NCBI GenBank assembly: GCA_011174795.1
Contig: DUEY01000016.1
Coordinates: 1 to 51,308 of the forward strand
Direction: 5' to 3'
DNA from: Dehalococcoidia bacterium
Lineage (GTDB): Bacteria; Chloroflexota; Dehalococcoidia; SZUA-161
DNA length: 51,308 nt
In this document: piece by piece, positions 35,143 to 42,711 of the stretch
How positions within the stretch are numbered: the first letter of the stretch is position 1
Layout: each line of letters begins with the position of its first letter
Made by a program: the position numbers and the translations under genes
Notes under the pieces: generated by a model
Told to the model about the DNA's origin: nothing
Database searches by the model: none
Seen by the model: only the letters and a program-made list of their open reading frames with translations

Positions 35143-36837
35143 ATGCGCCTGTCGAAGATGTTCGGTAAAACCCTGCGTGAAGTGCCTGCTGATGCAGAGA
35201 CCGTGAGCCACCAGCTTTTACTTAAGGCGGGAATGGTTCAGCAGGTGGCGGCGGGGGTGTATTCGTATCTTCCCCTAGCGTGGCGGTCGCTGCGCAAGAT
35301 CGAGCAGATAATACGTGAGGAGATGAATGCCGCCGGCGGACAGGAGCTGAGTATGCCTGTCCTCCAGCCTCTCGAGATATGGGAGGAAAGCGGCAGGGAC
35401 TTTGCCTTCGGCAAGGGGCTGTTTACCCTCAAGGACCGCAGAGACCGTAGGCTGGTCCTTGGACCTACTCACGAGGAGGTGATTACCGACCTCGCCCGCC
35501 GCAACGTGAGAAGCTACCGTGACCTGCCCCTGATGCTTTACCAGATTCAGACCAAGTTCCGCGATGAGCCCCGTCCCCGTGGCGGGCTGGTGCGGGTACG
35601 CGAGTTCACCATGAAAGACTGCTACAGCTTCGATATCGATGAGGAAGCGCTGGAGCTCAGCTACCAGAAGATGAAAGAGGCATATAGAAATATCTATGCC
35701 CGCTGTAGCCTTGAGGCTGTTGTGGTCGAAGCCGACAGCGGGGCTATCGGGGGGAAGGACTCACATGAGTTCATGGTGATTGCTGAAACAGGCGAGGACG
35801 AGGTTATCTACTGTGGCGACTGCGACTATTCGGCGAACGTAGAGAGGGCGGAATGCGCCAAGTCGCATCTGGAGGAGGAGGCGCTGCTGCCCATGGAAGA
35901 GGTGGCTACTCCCGGGGCCAGGACCATTGAAGAAGTGGCAAATTTCCTTGGAGTGACCAGGGATCGCACCCTTAAGGCTGTTTTCTACTCGGCGGATGGT
36001 GAACTGATATTTATTACAATACGTGGTGACCTCGAGGTAAACGAAGTTAAGCTGAGGAACGCTCTGAAATGCTCTGAGTTGAGGCTGGCCAGCGATGAAG
36101 AGGTAAAGGAAGCAGGGCTTGTGGCAGGGTCGGCGTCTGCGGTGGGGCTTAAAGGGATTAAGATTGTAGCTGACGACTCGATAAATTTGGGACAAAACTT
36201 TGTCGTTGGCGCCAACAAGCCGGATGCCCATATCAAGAACACCAACTATCGTCGTGACTTCAAGGTGGACATCATCACCGATATCGCTCAGGCTGAGGCA
36301 GGGCACAGGTGTCCCCGCTGCGGCGGCGAGTTGCGGTCAACACGTGGTATCGAGGTAGGGCACATCTTCAAGCTGGGAACCATTTTCAGCCAGAAGCAGG
36401 CGGCTTTTTACCTTGATAGAGATGGTAATCAGAAACCTATGGTCATGGGCTGCTACGGTATAGGCCTGGGAAGGCTTCTCGCGGCGGCCATCGAGCAGAA
36501 CCACGACGAGGATGGAATTATCTGGCCTGTTCCTATAGCGCCATATCACGTTTATCTCTGTGCACTGGGCGTGGATGACCAGCAGGTGGTCTCAGTTTCT
36601 GAGAAGCTTTACACTGAGCTTGAAGAGAACGGTATCGAGGTACTCATCGACGATCGCAATGAGTCAGCGGGGGTTAAATTCAACGATGCTGACCTTCTGG
36701 GGATGCCGGTGAGGCTCGTTGTGAGCAAGCGCGCCCTGAAGTCGAATAGCGCCGAGTTGAAGATGCGCAGGGATAGAGAATCTGAGCTTGTACCTCTGGA
36801 TGAGGTAGCTGACAGGCTGAAGGAGCTGCTGGGTTGA
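35143..36837 (+). CDS. proS: prolyl-tRNA synthetase (bacterial long form)
   Basis: 564 aa. Class II motifs are visible: motif 1 near GAGVYSYLP-equivalent (AAGVYSYLPLAWRSLRKIE), motif 2 (FRDEPRPRGGLVRVREFTMKD) and motif 3 (MGCYGIGLGRLLAAAIEQ). The INS editing domain (about 225-390) is present, marking the bacterial type that deacylates Ala-tRNA-Pro. The anticodon-binding domain is C-terminal. The track uses GTG 35128, but ATG 35143 has AAGGA seven bases upstream and clears the TSUP stop, so it is preferred. Last gene before a 500-base non-coding region. Confidence 0.96.
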   Translation: MRLSKMFGKTLREVPADAETVSHQLLLKAGMVQQVAAGVYSYLPLAWRSLRKIEQIIREEMNAAGGQELSMPVLQPLEIWEESGRDFAFGKGLFTLKDRRDRRLVLGPTHEEVITDLARRNVRSYRDLPLMLYQIQTKFRDEPRPRGGLVRVREFTMKDCYSFDIDEEALELSYQKMKEAYRNIYARCSLEAVVVEADSGAIGGKDSHEFMVIAETGEDEVIYCGDCDYSANVERAECAKSHLEEEALLPMEEVATPGARTIEEVANFLGVTRDRTLKAVFYSADGELIFITIRGDLEVNEVKLRNALKCSELRLASDEEVKEAGLVAGSASAVGLKGIKIVADDSINLGQNFVVGANKPDAHIKNTNYRRDFKVDIITDIAQAEAGHRCPRCGGELRSTRGIEVGHIFKLGTIFSQKQAAFYLDRDGNQKPMVMGCYGIGLGRLLAAAIEQNHDEDGIIWPVPIAPYHVYLCALGVDDQQVVSVSEKLYTELEENGIEVLIDDRNESAGVKFNDADLLGMPVRLVVSKRALKSNSAELKMRRDRESELVPLDEVADRLKELLG

Positions 36838-36871
36838 GGGTTTCTAACATGCCATATTCGCATACTGTGCA

Positions 36872-36900
36872 TTGACAAAAAAGGCTACGTGATGTAGTAT
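36872..36900 (+). promoter_or_regulatory. near-consensus sigma-A promoter of an orphan structured transcript
   Basis: TTGACA (36872-36877), exactly 17 bases, then TAGTAT (36895-36900). One of the best promoters in the window, placed 35 bases after the proS stop. Transcription would begin near 36907. Confidence 0.75.
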
Positions 36901-36947
36901 TTATACACGGAGCCAAATAGAGCCCCGAATTCAGGAGGGAGGTGCCT

Positions 36948-36992
36948 ATGAGGCTTCACGGACTTTTAGGGGTGTGGCAGATTGACAGTTGA
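36948..36992 (+). CDS. 14-residue leader peptide ORF
   Basis: ATG to TGA encoding MRLHGLLGVWQIDS, with AGGAGGGAGG upstream (AGGAGG nine bases from the ATG). The ribosome site is among the strongest in the window, which is hard to explain for a random ORF in a non-coding gap. The stop lies one base before an 8-bp GNRA-loop hairpin, the layout of translation-attenuation leader peptides. No run of a single amino acid codon suggests an amino-acid attenuator. Too short for the ORF track. Confidence 0.5.
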   Translation: MRLHGLLGVWQIDS

Positions 36993-37144
36993 GGCCCTGC
37001 CGAGAGGCAGGGCGGGCCGGCCTTGAACTCGGCTCGATGAGTAAGAGGAGGCCAGTCTGGCGATAAGAGACCTCATTCGGTGTTAAACACCGAGAGAAAG
37101 AGCCGGGCTCGAGACAAAACACAACAGAAGAAGAGCAATCTGTG

Positions 37145-37175
37145 GAGGGCGTTTTTGAAACGCCCTCTACTTTAT
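37145..37175 (+). terminator. intrinsic terminator of the orphan transcript
   Basis: GAGGGCGTTT-TTG-AAACGCCCTC, a perfect 10-base stem, followed by TACTTTAT. It would end the 36907 transcript about 70 bases before the nusA promoter. Confidence 0.75.
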
Positions 37176-37243
37176 CCAGGCACAAGATATATGATGAATA
37201 GCCAGTGATGGTATCTCGTCAGGCTTGTTCGAGTGCGAGGGGG

Positions 37244-37272
37244 TTGCATTAAATTTTAAAAAATGCTATACT
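37244..37272 (+). promoter_or_regulatory. promoter of the nusA-ylxR-infB-rbfA-truB operon
   Basis: TTGCAT (37244-37249), 17 AT-rich bases, and TATACT (37267-37272). The predicted start is near 37279, about 83 bases before the nusA ATG. Confidence 0.65.
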
Positions 37273-37295
37273 TCGCTCACTACAGACATGGAGCG

Positions 37296-37318
37296 AAGTG
37301 GGTATAACCCACTTTTTT
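37296..37318 (+). terminator. attenuator-like intrinsic terminator in the nusA leader
   Basis: AAGTGGGT-ATA-ACCCACTT followed by an unbroken T-run (six T including the stem end), placed between the nusA promoter and gene. Everything reaching nusA must read through it. In Bacillus subtilis a NusA-dependent terminator in the equivalent leader gives autoregulation (established); the same job here is inference. An upstream CTTCGCTC / GAGCGAAG pair (37271-37278 / 37291-37298) overlaps the stem base and might compete, but part of it may not be transcribed. Confidence 0.7.
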
Positions 37319-37361
37319 GTTAGTTTAAGGGAAGCGGTGTTTATAAGGAGGTCGGGGCAAG

Positions 37362-39032
37362 ATGAAAACAGATTTTCTACTTGCCATTACCCAGTTAGCT
37401 GCAGAGAGAAACCTGCCGAAGGAAGTGGTCTTCGCAGCGGTTGAGGCTGCGCTGGTAACTGCTTTCAAGAAAGACGAAGTTGGGGCACGCCAGGATATCT
37501 CGGTGAAGATTCACCCTGCCAGCGGCGATGTCAAGGTTTACGCTACCAAAATTGTCGTGGAAGAGGTGAACGATCCCTACAAGGAGATATTGCTTGCTGA
37601 GGCACGTAAAATAAAGAAGGATATCAAGGTAGACGAAACCATCTCCTTTGAGACAACCTCCTTTCACTCGGGACGAATAGCGGCACAAACTGCTAAGCAG
37701 GTTGTACTACAACGCCTTAAAGAAGCTGAGAGAGAGTTCATATTTGGTGAATACGCGGACCAGGAGGGGGACATCGTCAGTGGCGTAGTTCAGCGGATAG
37801 AACCGCGACAGGTTATTATTGACCTCGGAAAAGCGGAGGGGATATTGCCTCCGGGCGAGCAGGTGAGGGGTGAGCATTATCGAATGGGGCAAAGACTTAA
37901 ACTCTACCTGTTGGAGGTTAACAAGACAAATAAAGGGCCACGGCTCGTGATGTCTCGCTCACACCCGAATCTGGTAAGGCGTCTCTTTGAGTTAGAGGTT
38001 CCTGAGATTTATAACGGTAATGTGGAGATTAAAGCAGTTGCACGGGAGCCTGGCTATCGCAGTAAGGTAGCAGTGGCTGCGAACATGGAAGGCCTGGATC
38101 CTGTAGGCTCCTGCGTTGGGCTGAGGGGTGTCAGAATTCAAAACGTAGTTAACGAGCTTAATGGCGAGCGGATAGATGTTATCCAGTGGGATGATGATCC
38201 CAAAGTTTATATAGCCAATGCACTGAGCCCGGCGCAGGTAGTCAGTGTTGACATTAATGAAGCAGAGAATACGGCTATGGTTGTCGTTCCTGACAATCAA
38301 CTCTCTCTGGCAATCGGAAAAGAGGGGCAGAATGCCAGGCTTGCTGCCAGAATTACGGGCTGGAGGATAGACATAAAGAGCGCCAGTGCCGCAGAGTCGG
38401 AGAGGCTGGCCGTAGCGGCGGAGAAGCCTGAAGAGGCTGTTCCGGCTAAGGAAAAGATAGCGGCAAAGAAGGAGAAACCGCATGTACCTGCGGTGCATCC
38501 AGAGCTGTATGAGAGGCCATTGGAGCAGCTCGGCCTTTCGTCGCGAGCATTCGGCTTGCTGCTCGGAGTTGGGATTACCAAGATAGGGCAGCTTCTGGAA
38601 AAGAGCGATAAGGATTTACTCGCGATGAAGGGCTTCGGCAAGAAAGCTCTTGAAGAGGTTAGGGAGCGGCTCGAGGCGCTTGATATACTCCCACAACCGG
38701 TTAAGGAAGAGATAGAAGTACCTCAGGTTGGTGTTGAGGAAGAAGCCGAGCTTATCGAGGAAGTAGAGGAGGCAGTGGAGGAGGTCGAGGCTGAATTAGT
38801 CCCCTATGAGGCACCTCCTGAGGAAGAAAAGCCTGCCGTGAAACCCAAGATTCGCTTCGCTGAAGATATCTTTGCTACTGCGGCGGTCGGTCCTGAGGTC
38901 GGTAAAAAGGGTAAGAAGAAAAAGAAGAAGCCGTCAAGAGAGGAGCGATTGGAGGATGCTAAGGCGAGGAGAGGGAGAAAAGCTCCTCGTGTGACCGTTG
39001 AGGATGAATATGAAGAGGTTGTTGAGGAGTAA
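37362..39032 (+). CDS. nusA: transcription termination/antitermination factor NusA with extra alpha-CTD-like domain
   Basis: 556 aa. The NusA N-domain (about 1-130), S1 (EGDIVSGVVQRIEPRQVIIDLGKAEGILP, about 135-200) and two KH domains (GSCVGLRGVRIQNVVNEL; IGKEGQNARLAARITGW) form the standard core to about residue 345. After a linker, residues about 383-445 read LEQLGLSSRAFGLLLGVGIT and then LLEKSDKDLLAMKGFGKKAL, closely resembling the RNA polymerase alpha C-terminal domain (helix-hairpin-helix). An acidic segment and a Lys-rich tail finish the protein. It starts at ATG behind AAGGAGG. First gene of its operon. No rimP precedes it, unlike in most bacteria. Confidence 0.96.
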   Translation: MKTDFLLAITQLAAERNLPKEVVFAAVEAALVTAFKKDEVGARQDISVKIHPASGDVKVYATKIVVEEVNDPYKEILLAEARKIKKDIKVDETISFETTSFHSGRIAAQTAKQVVLQRLKEAEREFIFGEYADQEGDIVSGVVQRIEPRQVIIDLGKAEGILPPGEQVRGEHYRMGQRLKLYLLEVNKTNKGPRLVMSRSHPNLVRRLFELEVPEIYNGNVEIKAVAREPGYRSKVAVAANMEGLDPVGSCVGLRGVRIQNVVNELNGERIDVIQWDDDPKVYIANALSPAQVVSVDINEAENTAMVVVPDNQLSLAIGKEGQNARLAARITGWRIDIKSASAAESERLAVAAEKPEEAVPAKEKIAAKKEKPHVPAVHPELYERPLEQLGLSSRAFGLLLGVGITKIGQLLEKSDKDLLAMKGFGKKALEEVRERLEALDILPQPVKEEIEVPQVGVEEEAELIEEVEEAVEEVEAELVPYEAPPEEEKPAVKPKIRFAEDIFATAAVGPEVGKKGKKKKKKPSREERLEDAKARRGRKAPRVTVEDEYEEVVEE

Positions 39033-39041
39033 AAGCAGCGG

Positions 39042-39356
39042 ATGGTGAAGCCTCTAAAGCGTGTTAAGCACTTTCCTGAGCGTACATGCATAGCATGTAG
39101 AAAAAAGAGACCAAAATGGGAACTGGTGAGAATCGTGCGCACTCCCGGTGGCTCTGTAGAGATAGACCTGAGAGGAAAGAAGGCGGGGCGGGGAACATAC
39201 CTTTGCAAACAGCAGAAATGCTGGGAGATTGGATTGGCGAGGAAGAGGTTGGAACGCACGCTGAATTCTGATATTGTAGCTGCTGAGCGTGCTGAGCTTG
39301 TAGCATATAGCAGGACCTTACCTGAGGTGGTTGAAGCTTCTGAGGTATTACCATGA
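39042..39356 (+). CDS. ylxR: YlxR/RnpM family RNA-binding protein
   Basis: 104 aa. The YlxR fold signature RTCIACRKKRPKWELVRIVR and GRGTYLCKQQKCWEIGL is intact. Recent work in Bacillus names it RnpM, a modulator of RNase P; the role here is inferred from family. It lies between nusA and infB, the conserved place. About 30 residues after the core are not conserved. Confidence 0.93.
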   Translation: MVKPLKRVKHFPERTCIACRKKRPKWELVRIVRTPGGSVEIDLRGKKAGRGTYLCKQQKCWEIGLARKRLERTLNSDIVAAERAELVAYSRTLPEVVEASEVLP

Positions 39357-39379
39357 GTTGGTTATAAAGGAGCCTTTAC

Positions 39380-41191
39380 GTGAAGCGAAAGGTTGGTAAA
39401 GAAGAGGATGTCGGGCAGGATAAAGCTCCGGCTGATGATGGGTCAGGAACAGAGGCCGCGATTGCGATTCCTCACGTGATTTCGGTAAGACAGTTGGCGG
39501 AGCTTCTGGATGTTAGTGCTATTGATGTGATCAAGTACCTGATGAGAAATGGAATTATGGCCAGCATAAATCAGGTGATCGACTATGATAGCGCCGCGGT
39601 TGTCGCTGCCGATTTGGGTTATGAGACAACGGAGGCGGCCGAGGAGACGGTGGAGACCGCTGAGCGGTATCGGTTTGATGATGAGGACAGCGCTGCTCAA
39701 AAACCACGCCCTCCGGTGGTTACCATTATGGGACATGTCGACCATGGTAAGACTAAGCTCCTCGATGCTATACGGCAAACAAATGTGGTTGACACCGAGG
39801 CGGGAAGCATCACACAGCATATTGGCGCCTATCAGGTTCAAGTCCATGGGCAAAAGATTACTTTTTTGGATACACCCGGACATGAAGCCTTCACCACAAT
39901 GCGTGCTAGAGGAGCGAAGGCTACTGACATCGCGATTCTCGTCGTCGCTGCTGACGATGGGGTTATGCCGCAGACACTGGAAGCCATAGACCATGCTCGG
40001 GCGGCGGATGTGCCTATAGTGGTTGCGATTAATAAGATAGATAAGTCTAATGCTAACGTGGACCGGGTTAAGCAGCAGCTTGCTGATAATGGTTTGCTTA
40101 TTGAGGAGTGGGGTGGCGATGTAGTCTGTGTCCCGGTCTCCGCAAAGCAGGGTGATGGCATATCCGATCTTCTTGAGAACTTGCTCATTGTGGCTGAGAT
40201 TCAGGAATTGAAGGCTGACCCTACCCGACCTGCTGTCGGGGTAGTTATAGAGGCTAGTTTGGATAGTAGCATGGGTTCTTTAGCTACGGTCCTCATTCAA
40301 TCGGGAACCCTCCATGTCGGCGAAAACGTGGTAGTTGGCGAAACCTGGGGCAGGGTAAAAGCGATGTTCGATGACAAAGGCAAGCGGGTAAGAAAAGCTG
40401 GACCGTCCATGCCTGTTGGAGTGTTGGGCCTTAATAGCGTTCCACAGGCTGGAGATGCCCTGAATGTAGTCGGCAGCGAAAGGGAAGCCCGAGTTGGGGC
40501 GCAGCAGCGACAGTACGGGAGAGAGGGAGCGAAGCGAGTTGGTGCGCCGAGCTTGAGCAATCTCTTCTCTCAAATCCAGACAGGGCAGGTGAAGGAGCTT
40601 AATATCATTGTCAAAACCGACGTACAGGGCAGCCTCGACCCGATAAGGAGCTCTTTAGAGCGCTTAGGGAGCGAAGCGGTTAGTGTCAGAATTGTCCATT
40701 CCGGTAGTGGCAGCATTACGAAAAATGACGTAATGCTGGCCATTGCCTCCAGGGGAATTATCATCGGATTCAACACACGCCCCGAGCCAGAAGCAAAGCT
40801 CCTTGCTGAGTCGGAAGGCGTTGACATTCGTAATTACCAGGTCATATATAACTTGGTTGAGGATGTGGAGAAGGCTTTAGCGGGTATGCTAGAGCCTGTT
40901 TATATTGATGTGGTGGAGGGTCATGCGGAAGTAAGGGCTATTTTCAAGGTCAGGCAAGGCCAGATAGCGGGAGTGTATGTAGCGGACGGGAAACTAAGCC
41001 GCGGCGCACTGGCCAGGGTTCTTCGTAACGGCGAGGTTATCCATGAGTCATCTATATCGAGCCTGAGGCATTTCAAGGATAATGTTAAGGAGATGGCGGC
41101 CGGGTTCGAATGCGGGGTGGGTATTGATGGATTCTCGGCGTTCGAGGAAGGCGATGTTATCGAGGCATACAGGAAAGAGGCGGGAGGCTAA
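39380..41191 (+). CDS. infB: translation initiation factor IF-2
   Basis: 603 aa, a compact form lacking the long repetitive N-terminus of E. coli IF2 (890 aa). One IF2-N domain ([25 protein letters not shown], about 32-80), then the GTPase: G1 GHVDHGKT, G3 DTPGHEAF, G4 NKID. Domains II, III and IV follow. It loads fMet-tRNA on the 30S subunit. The start is GTG 39380 with AAGGAG seven bases upstream. Confidence 0.98.
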   Translation: MKRKVGKEEDVGQDKAPADDGSGTEAAIAIPHVISVRQLAELLDVSAIDVIKYLMRNGIMASINQVIDYDSAAVVAADLGYETTEAAEETVETAERYRFDDEDSAAQKPRPPVVTIMGHVDHGKTKLLDAIRQTNVVDTEAGSITQHIGAYQVQVHGQKITFLDTPGHEAFTTMRARGAKATDIAILVVAADDGVMPQTLEAIDHARAADVPIVVAINKIDKSNANVDRVKQQLADNGLLIEEWGGDVVCVPVSAKQGDGISDLLENLLIVAEIQELKADPTRPAVGVVIEASLDSSMGSLATVLIQSGTLHVGENVVVGETWGRVKAMFDDKGKRVRKAGPSMPVGVLGLNSVPQAGDALNVVGSEREARVGAQQRQYGREGAKRVGAPSLSNLFSQIQTGQVKELNIIVKTDVQGSLDPIRSSLERLGSEAVSVRIVHSGSGSITKNDVMLAIASRGIIIGFNTRPEPEAKLLAESEGVDIRNYQVIYNLVEDVEKALAGMLEPVYIDVVEGHAEVRAIFKVRQGQIAGVYVADGKLSRGALARVLRNGEVIHESSISSLRHFKDNVKEMAAGFECGVGIDGFSAFEEGDVIEAYRKEAGG

Positions 41192-41211
41192 GCGGTTCAG
41201 ACAGGGGTGGG

Positions 41212-41586
41212 ATGAGTACGCGTCGCATAGCACGAGTTAATGACCTTATCCGTAAGGAAATAAGTGAGTTGCTTCTGCGTGAGATAAGGGACCCCCGGCT
41301 TGGTGGCTTGTTAAGTGTTACGGAAGTATCGACTTCACCTGATCTCAGGCATGCCAGGGTTTTTATCAGCGTTATGGGCTCTGAGGAAGAGAAGGGGCGG
41401 GTAGTGGATGGACTGGCTGCTGCATCCGGATTTCTGCGTCGTAGTTTGGGCGACCGTCTTACGTTGCGCTATACCCCCGAACTCATTTTTGAACTGGACG
41501 AGTCTATCGAGCGTGGAAGCCGTCTGCTTGAGTTGATTGAAGATGTGGCTCAAAGCGAAAGTCTTGGTGAAGTGGACCAGAGTTGA
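41212..41586 (+). CDS. rbfA: ribosome-binding factor A
   Basis: 124 aa KH-fold protein for late 30S maturation. RIARVNDLIRKEISELLLREIRDPRL, SVTEVSTSPDLRHARVFISV and LRYTPELIFELDESIERGSRL are canonical. Its stop overlaps the truB start as TTGA. Confidence 0.97.
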   Translation: MSTRRIARVNDLIRKEISELLLREIRDPRLGGLLSVTEVSTSPDLRHARVFISVMGSEEEKGRVVDGLAAASGFLRRSLGDRLTLRYTPELIFELDESIERGSRLLELIEDVAQSESLGEVDQS

Positions 41587-42485
41587 CCATTGATGGAATC
41601 CTGAATCTGGACAAACCCAGAGGAAAAACCTCTTTTGAAGTTGTGGCCGCTATCAGGAGGTTGAGTGGGGAGCGGAGGGTGGGGCATGGCGGGACCCTGG
41701 ATCCTGAAGCTACGGGTGTATTGCCGGTCTGCCTGGGACAGGGAACCAGGATGTTTGAGTTCCTGGTGGAGGCCGGCAAAACCTATCGTACTGAAATAGA
41801 ATTAGGTGTAGCCACTGACACCTATGATGCTGCTGGTAGGATTACCCGTCGGGGCGATATCTCTGCACTAACCAGAGGAGATATTGAGGCTGCCACAGCC
41901 TCTTTTACCGGCCTAATAGCGCAACTACCCCCTATGTATAGCGCAGTAAAGCATCAGGGTGTACCACTTTATCGCCTGGCTCGGGATGGGATAGAGGTGC
42001 CGCGAAGAGCGAGAAAGGTGGAGTTATCCCGTATCGATATTTTAGAATGGCGGCCCCCTTTATTGACTTTGGAGGTGGAGTGCGGCAAGGGGGCTTATAT
42101 CCGCTCTCTCGCTCATGACCTGGGGGAAAAGCTGGGGTGTGGTGCCCATGTAGGAAACCTGATTCGAATGAGAAGCGGCCCCTTTCACATTAATGATAGC
42201 GTAACCCTTTCTCAGGTGGAGGAGGCTTTCAGGGAAGGGCGCTGGGCTGAGCTCCTACATCCTATCGATATCGCTGTTATCGGCTTGCCGTCCGTAACCG
42301 TTAATAATGAAGAAGCACAGGCGCTGAGCAATGGTCGTTCCCTAGTGGGGGAGCGGGATGCCTGGCCTTCAGGGGAACGGTGTCGTGCCTATTCTGGCGA
42401 TGGACGCTTTATCGCTATCGTACGCTACGACGGGGAGCAGGATTGTTGGCGGCCTCTGAAGGTTTTCGTTCAAAGACTGGGGTAA
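41583..42485 (+). CDS. truB: tRNA pseudouridine(55) synthase TruB
   Basis: 300 aa. It makes pseudouridine 55 in the T-loop of tRNAs. The catalytic Asp is in GHGGTLDPEATGVLPVCLG; LNLDKPRGKTSFEVV begins the protein, and KVELSRIDILEWRP and GKGAYIRSLAHDLG are family blocks. A C-terminal PUA-like domain is present. It starts at TTG 41583 within the rbfA stop, so translation is coupled. Last gene of the nusA operon. Confidence 0.96.
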   Translation: MTIDGILNLDKPRGKTSFEVVAAIRRLSGERRVGHGGTLDPEATGVLPVCLGQGTRMFEFLVEAGKTYRTEIELGVATDTYDAAGRITRRGDISALTRGDIEAATASFTGLIAQLPPMYSAVKHQGVPLYRLARDGIEVPRRARKVELSRIDILEWRPPLLTLEVECGKGAYIRSLAHDLGEKLGCGAHVGNLIRMRSGPFHINDSVTLSQVEEAFREGRWAELLHPIDIAVIGLPSVTVNNEEAQALSNGRSLVGERDAWPSGERCRAYSGDGRFIAIVRYDGEQDCWRPLKVFVQRLG

Positions 42486-42488
42486 AGC

Positions 42489-42518
42489 TTGACATTTAGT
42501 ATAGCGAGTGTGTATAGT
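42489..42518 (+). promoter_or_regulatory. sigma-A promoter of the DUF5679 gene
   Basis: TTGACA (42489-42494), an 18-base spacer and TATAGT (42513-42518), starting just after the truB stop. It indicates the 46-aa gene is transcribed separately from the nusA operon. Confidence 0.65.
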
Positions 42519-42544
42519 CTAACCGACTAGGAAGGGGGTGCACA

Positions 42545-42685
42545 GTGCAGGCATATTGCTTCAAGTGCAGAAAGAAGGTTGATATTCAGAACCCTACCCA
42601 GGTTAAGCTGAAGAACGGCAAGCCAGCTACTAAAGGAAAATGCGGTAAGTGTGGGACAACGGTATTCAGGATCGGCAAAGGCTAA
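42545..42685 (+). CDS. 46-aa DUF5679-type zinc-ribbon protein
   Basis: Missed by the ORF track because of its length. It starts at GTG 42545 with GGGGG six bases upstream and ends at TAA. The sequence has two CxxC knuckles (AYCFKCRKKV and GKCGKCGTTVFRIGK) 29 residues apart around a basic linker (VKLKNGKPATKG). I recognise this as the DUF5679 pattern, resembling the C-terminal zinc ribbons of topoisomerase I. Function unknown; the basic charge suggests nucleic-acid binding. It has its own promoter and ribosome site, so a real gene is likely. Confidence 0.85.
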   Translation: MQAYCFKCRKKVDIQNPTQVKLKNGKPATKGKCGKCGTTVFRIGKG

Positions 42686-42711
42686 GTGTTAAGTCGCGAG
42701 ATTTATGCAGA

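Larger units (their letters stand above)
36907..37175 (+). ncRNA. candidate ~270-nt structured RNA or leader of unknown class
   Basis: Bounded by a strong promoter and an intrinsic terminator, with no normal gene inside. Elements in order: a strong ribosome site and 14-codon ORF (36933-36992); an 8-bp hairpin with GAGA tetraloop (36994-37013); GGCCGGCC; CTCGGCTC (about 37028-37035), which can pair with GAGCCGGG (about 37100-37107); hairpin TCGGTGT-TAA-ACACCGA (37077-37093); then GAGCCGGGCTC, which can instead fold on itself; an A-rich linker; and the terminator. Mutually exclusive pairings are typical of attenuators. It matches no riboswitch, T-box, 6S, SRP, RNase P or tmRNA core I can recognise by eye. 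nusA downstream has its own promoter, so no target gene is obvious. Confidence 0.55.

Noticed and set aside
36907-37175. T-box, 6S, RNase P, SRP or tmRNA identity for the structured region
   Set aside because: No T-box TGGNACC sequence, no RNase P CR-I/CR-V match, no SRP GGAAGG loop, no tmRNA tRNA-like end. A weak resemblance of GAGAAAGAGCCGGGCTC to RNase P CR-I is not supported by the rest of the sequence.
36946-37185. 79-aa minus-strand ORF in the proS-nusA gap
   Set aside because: It is antisense to a region with clear plus-strand promoter, ribosome site, hairpins and terminator; its composition reflects the RNA stems.
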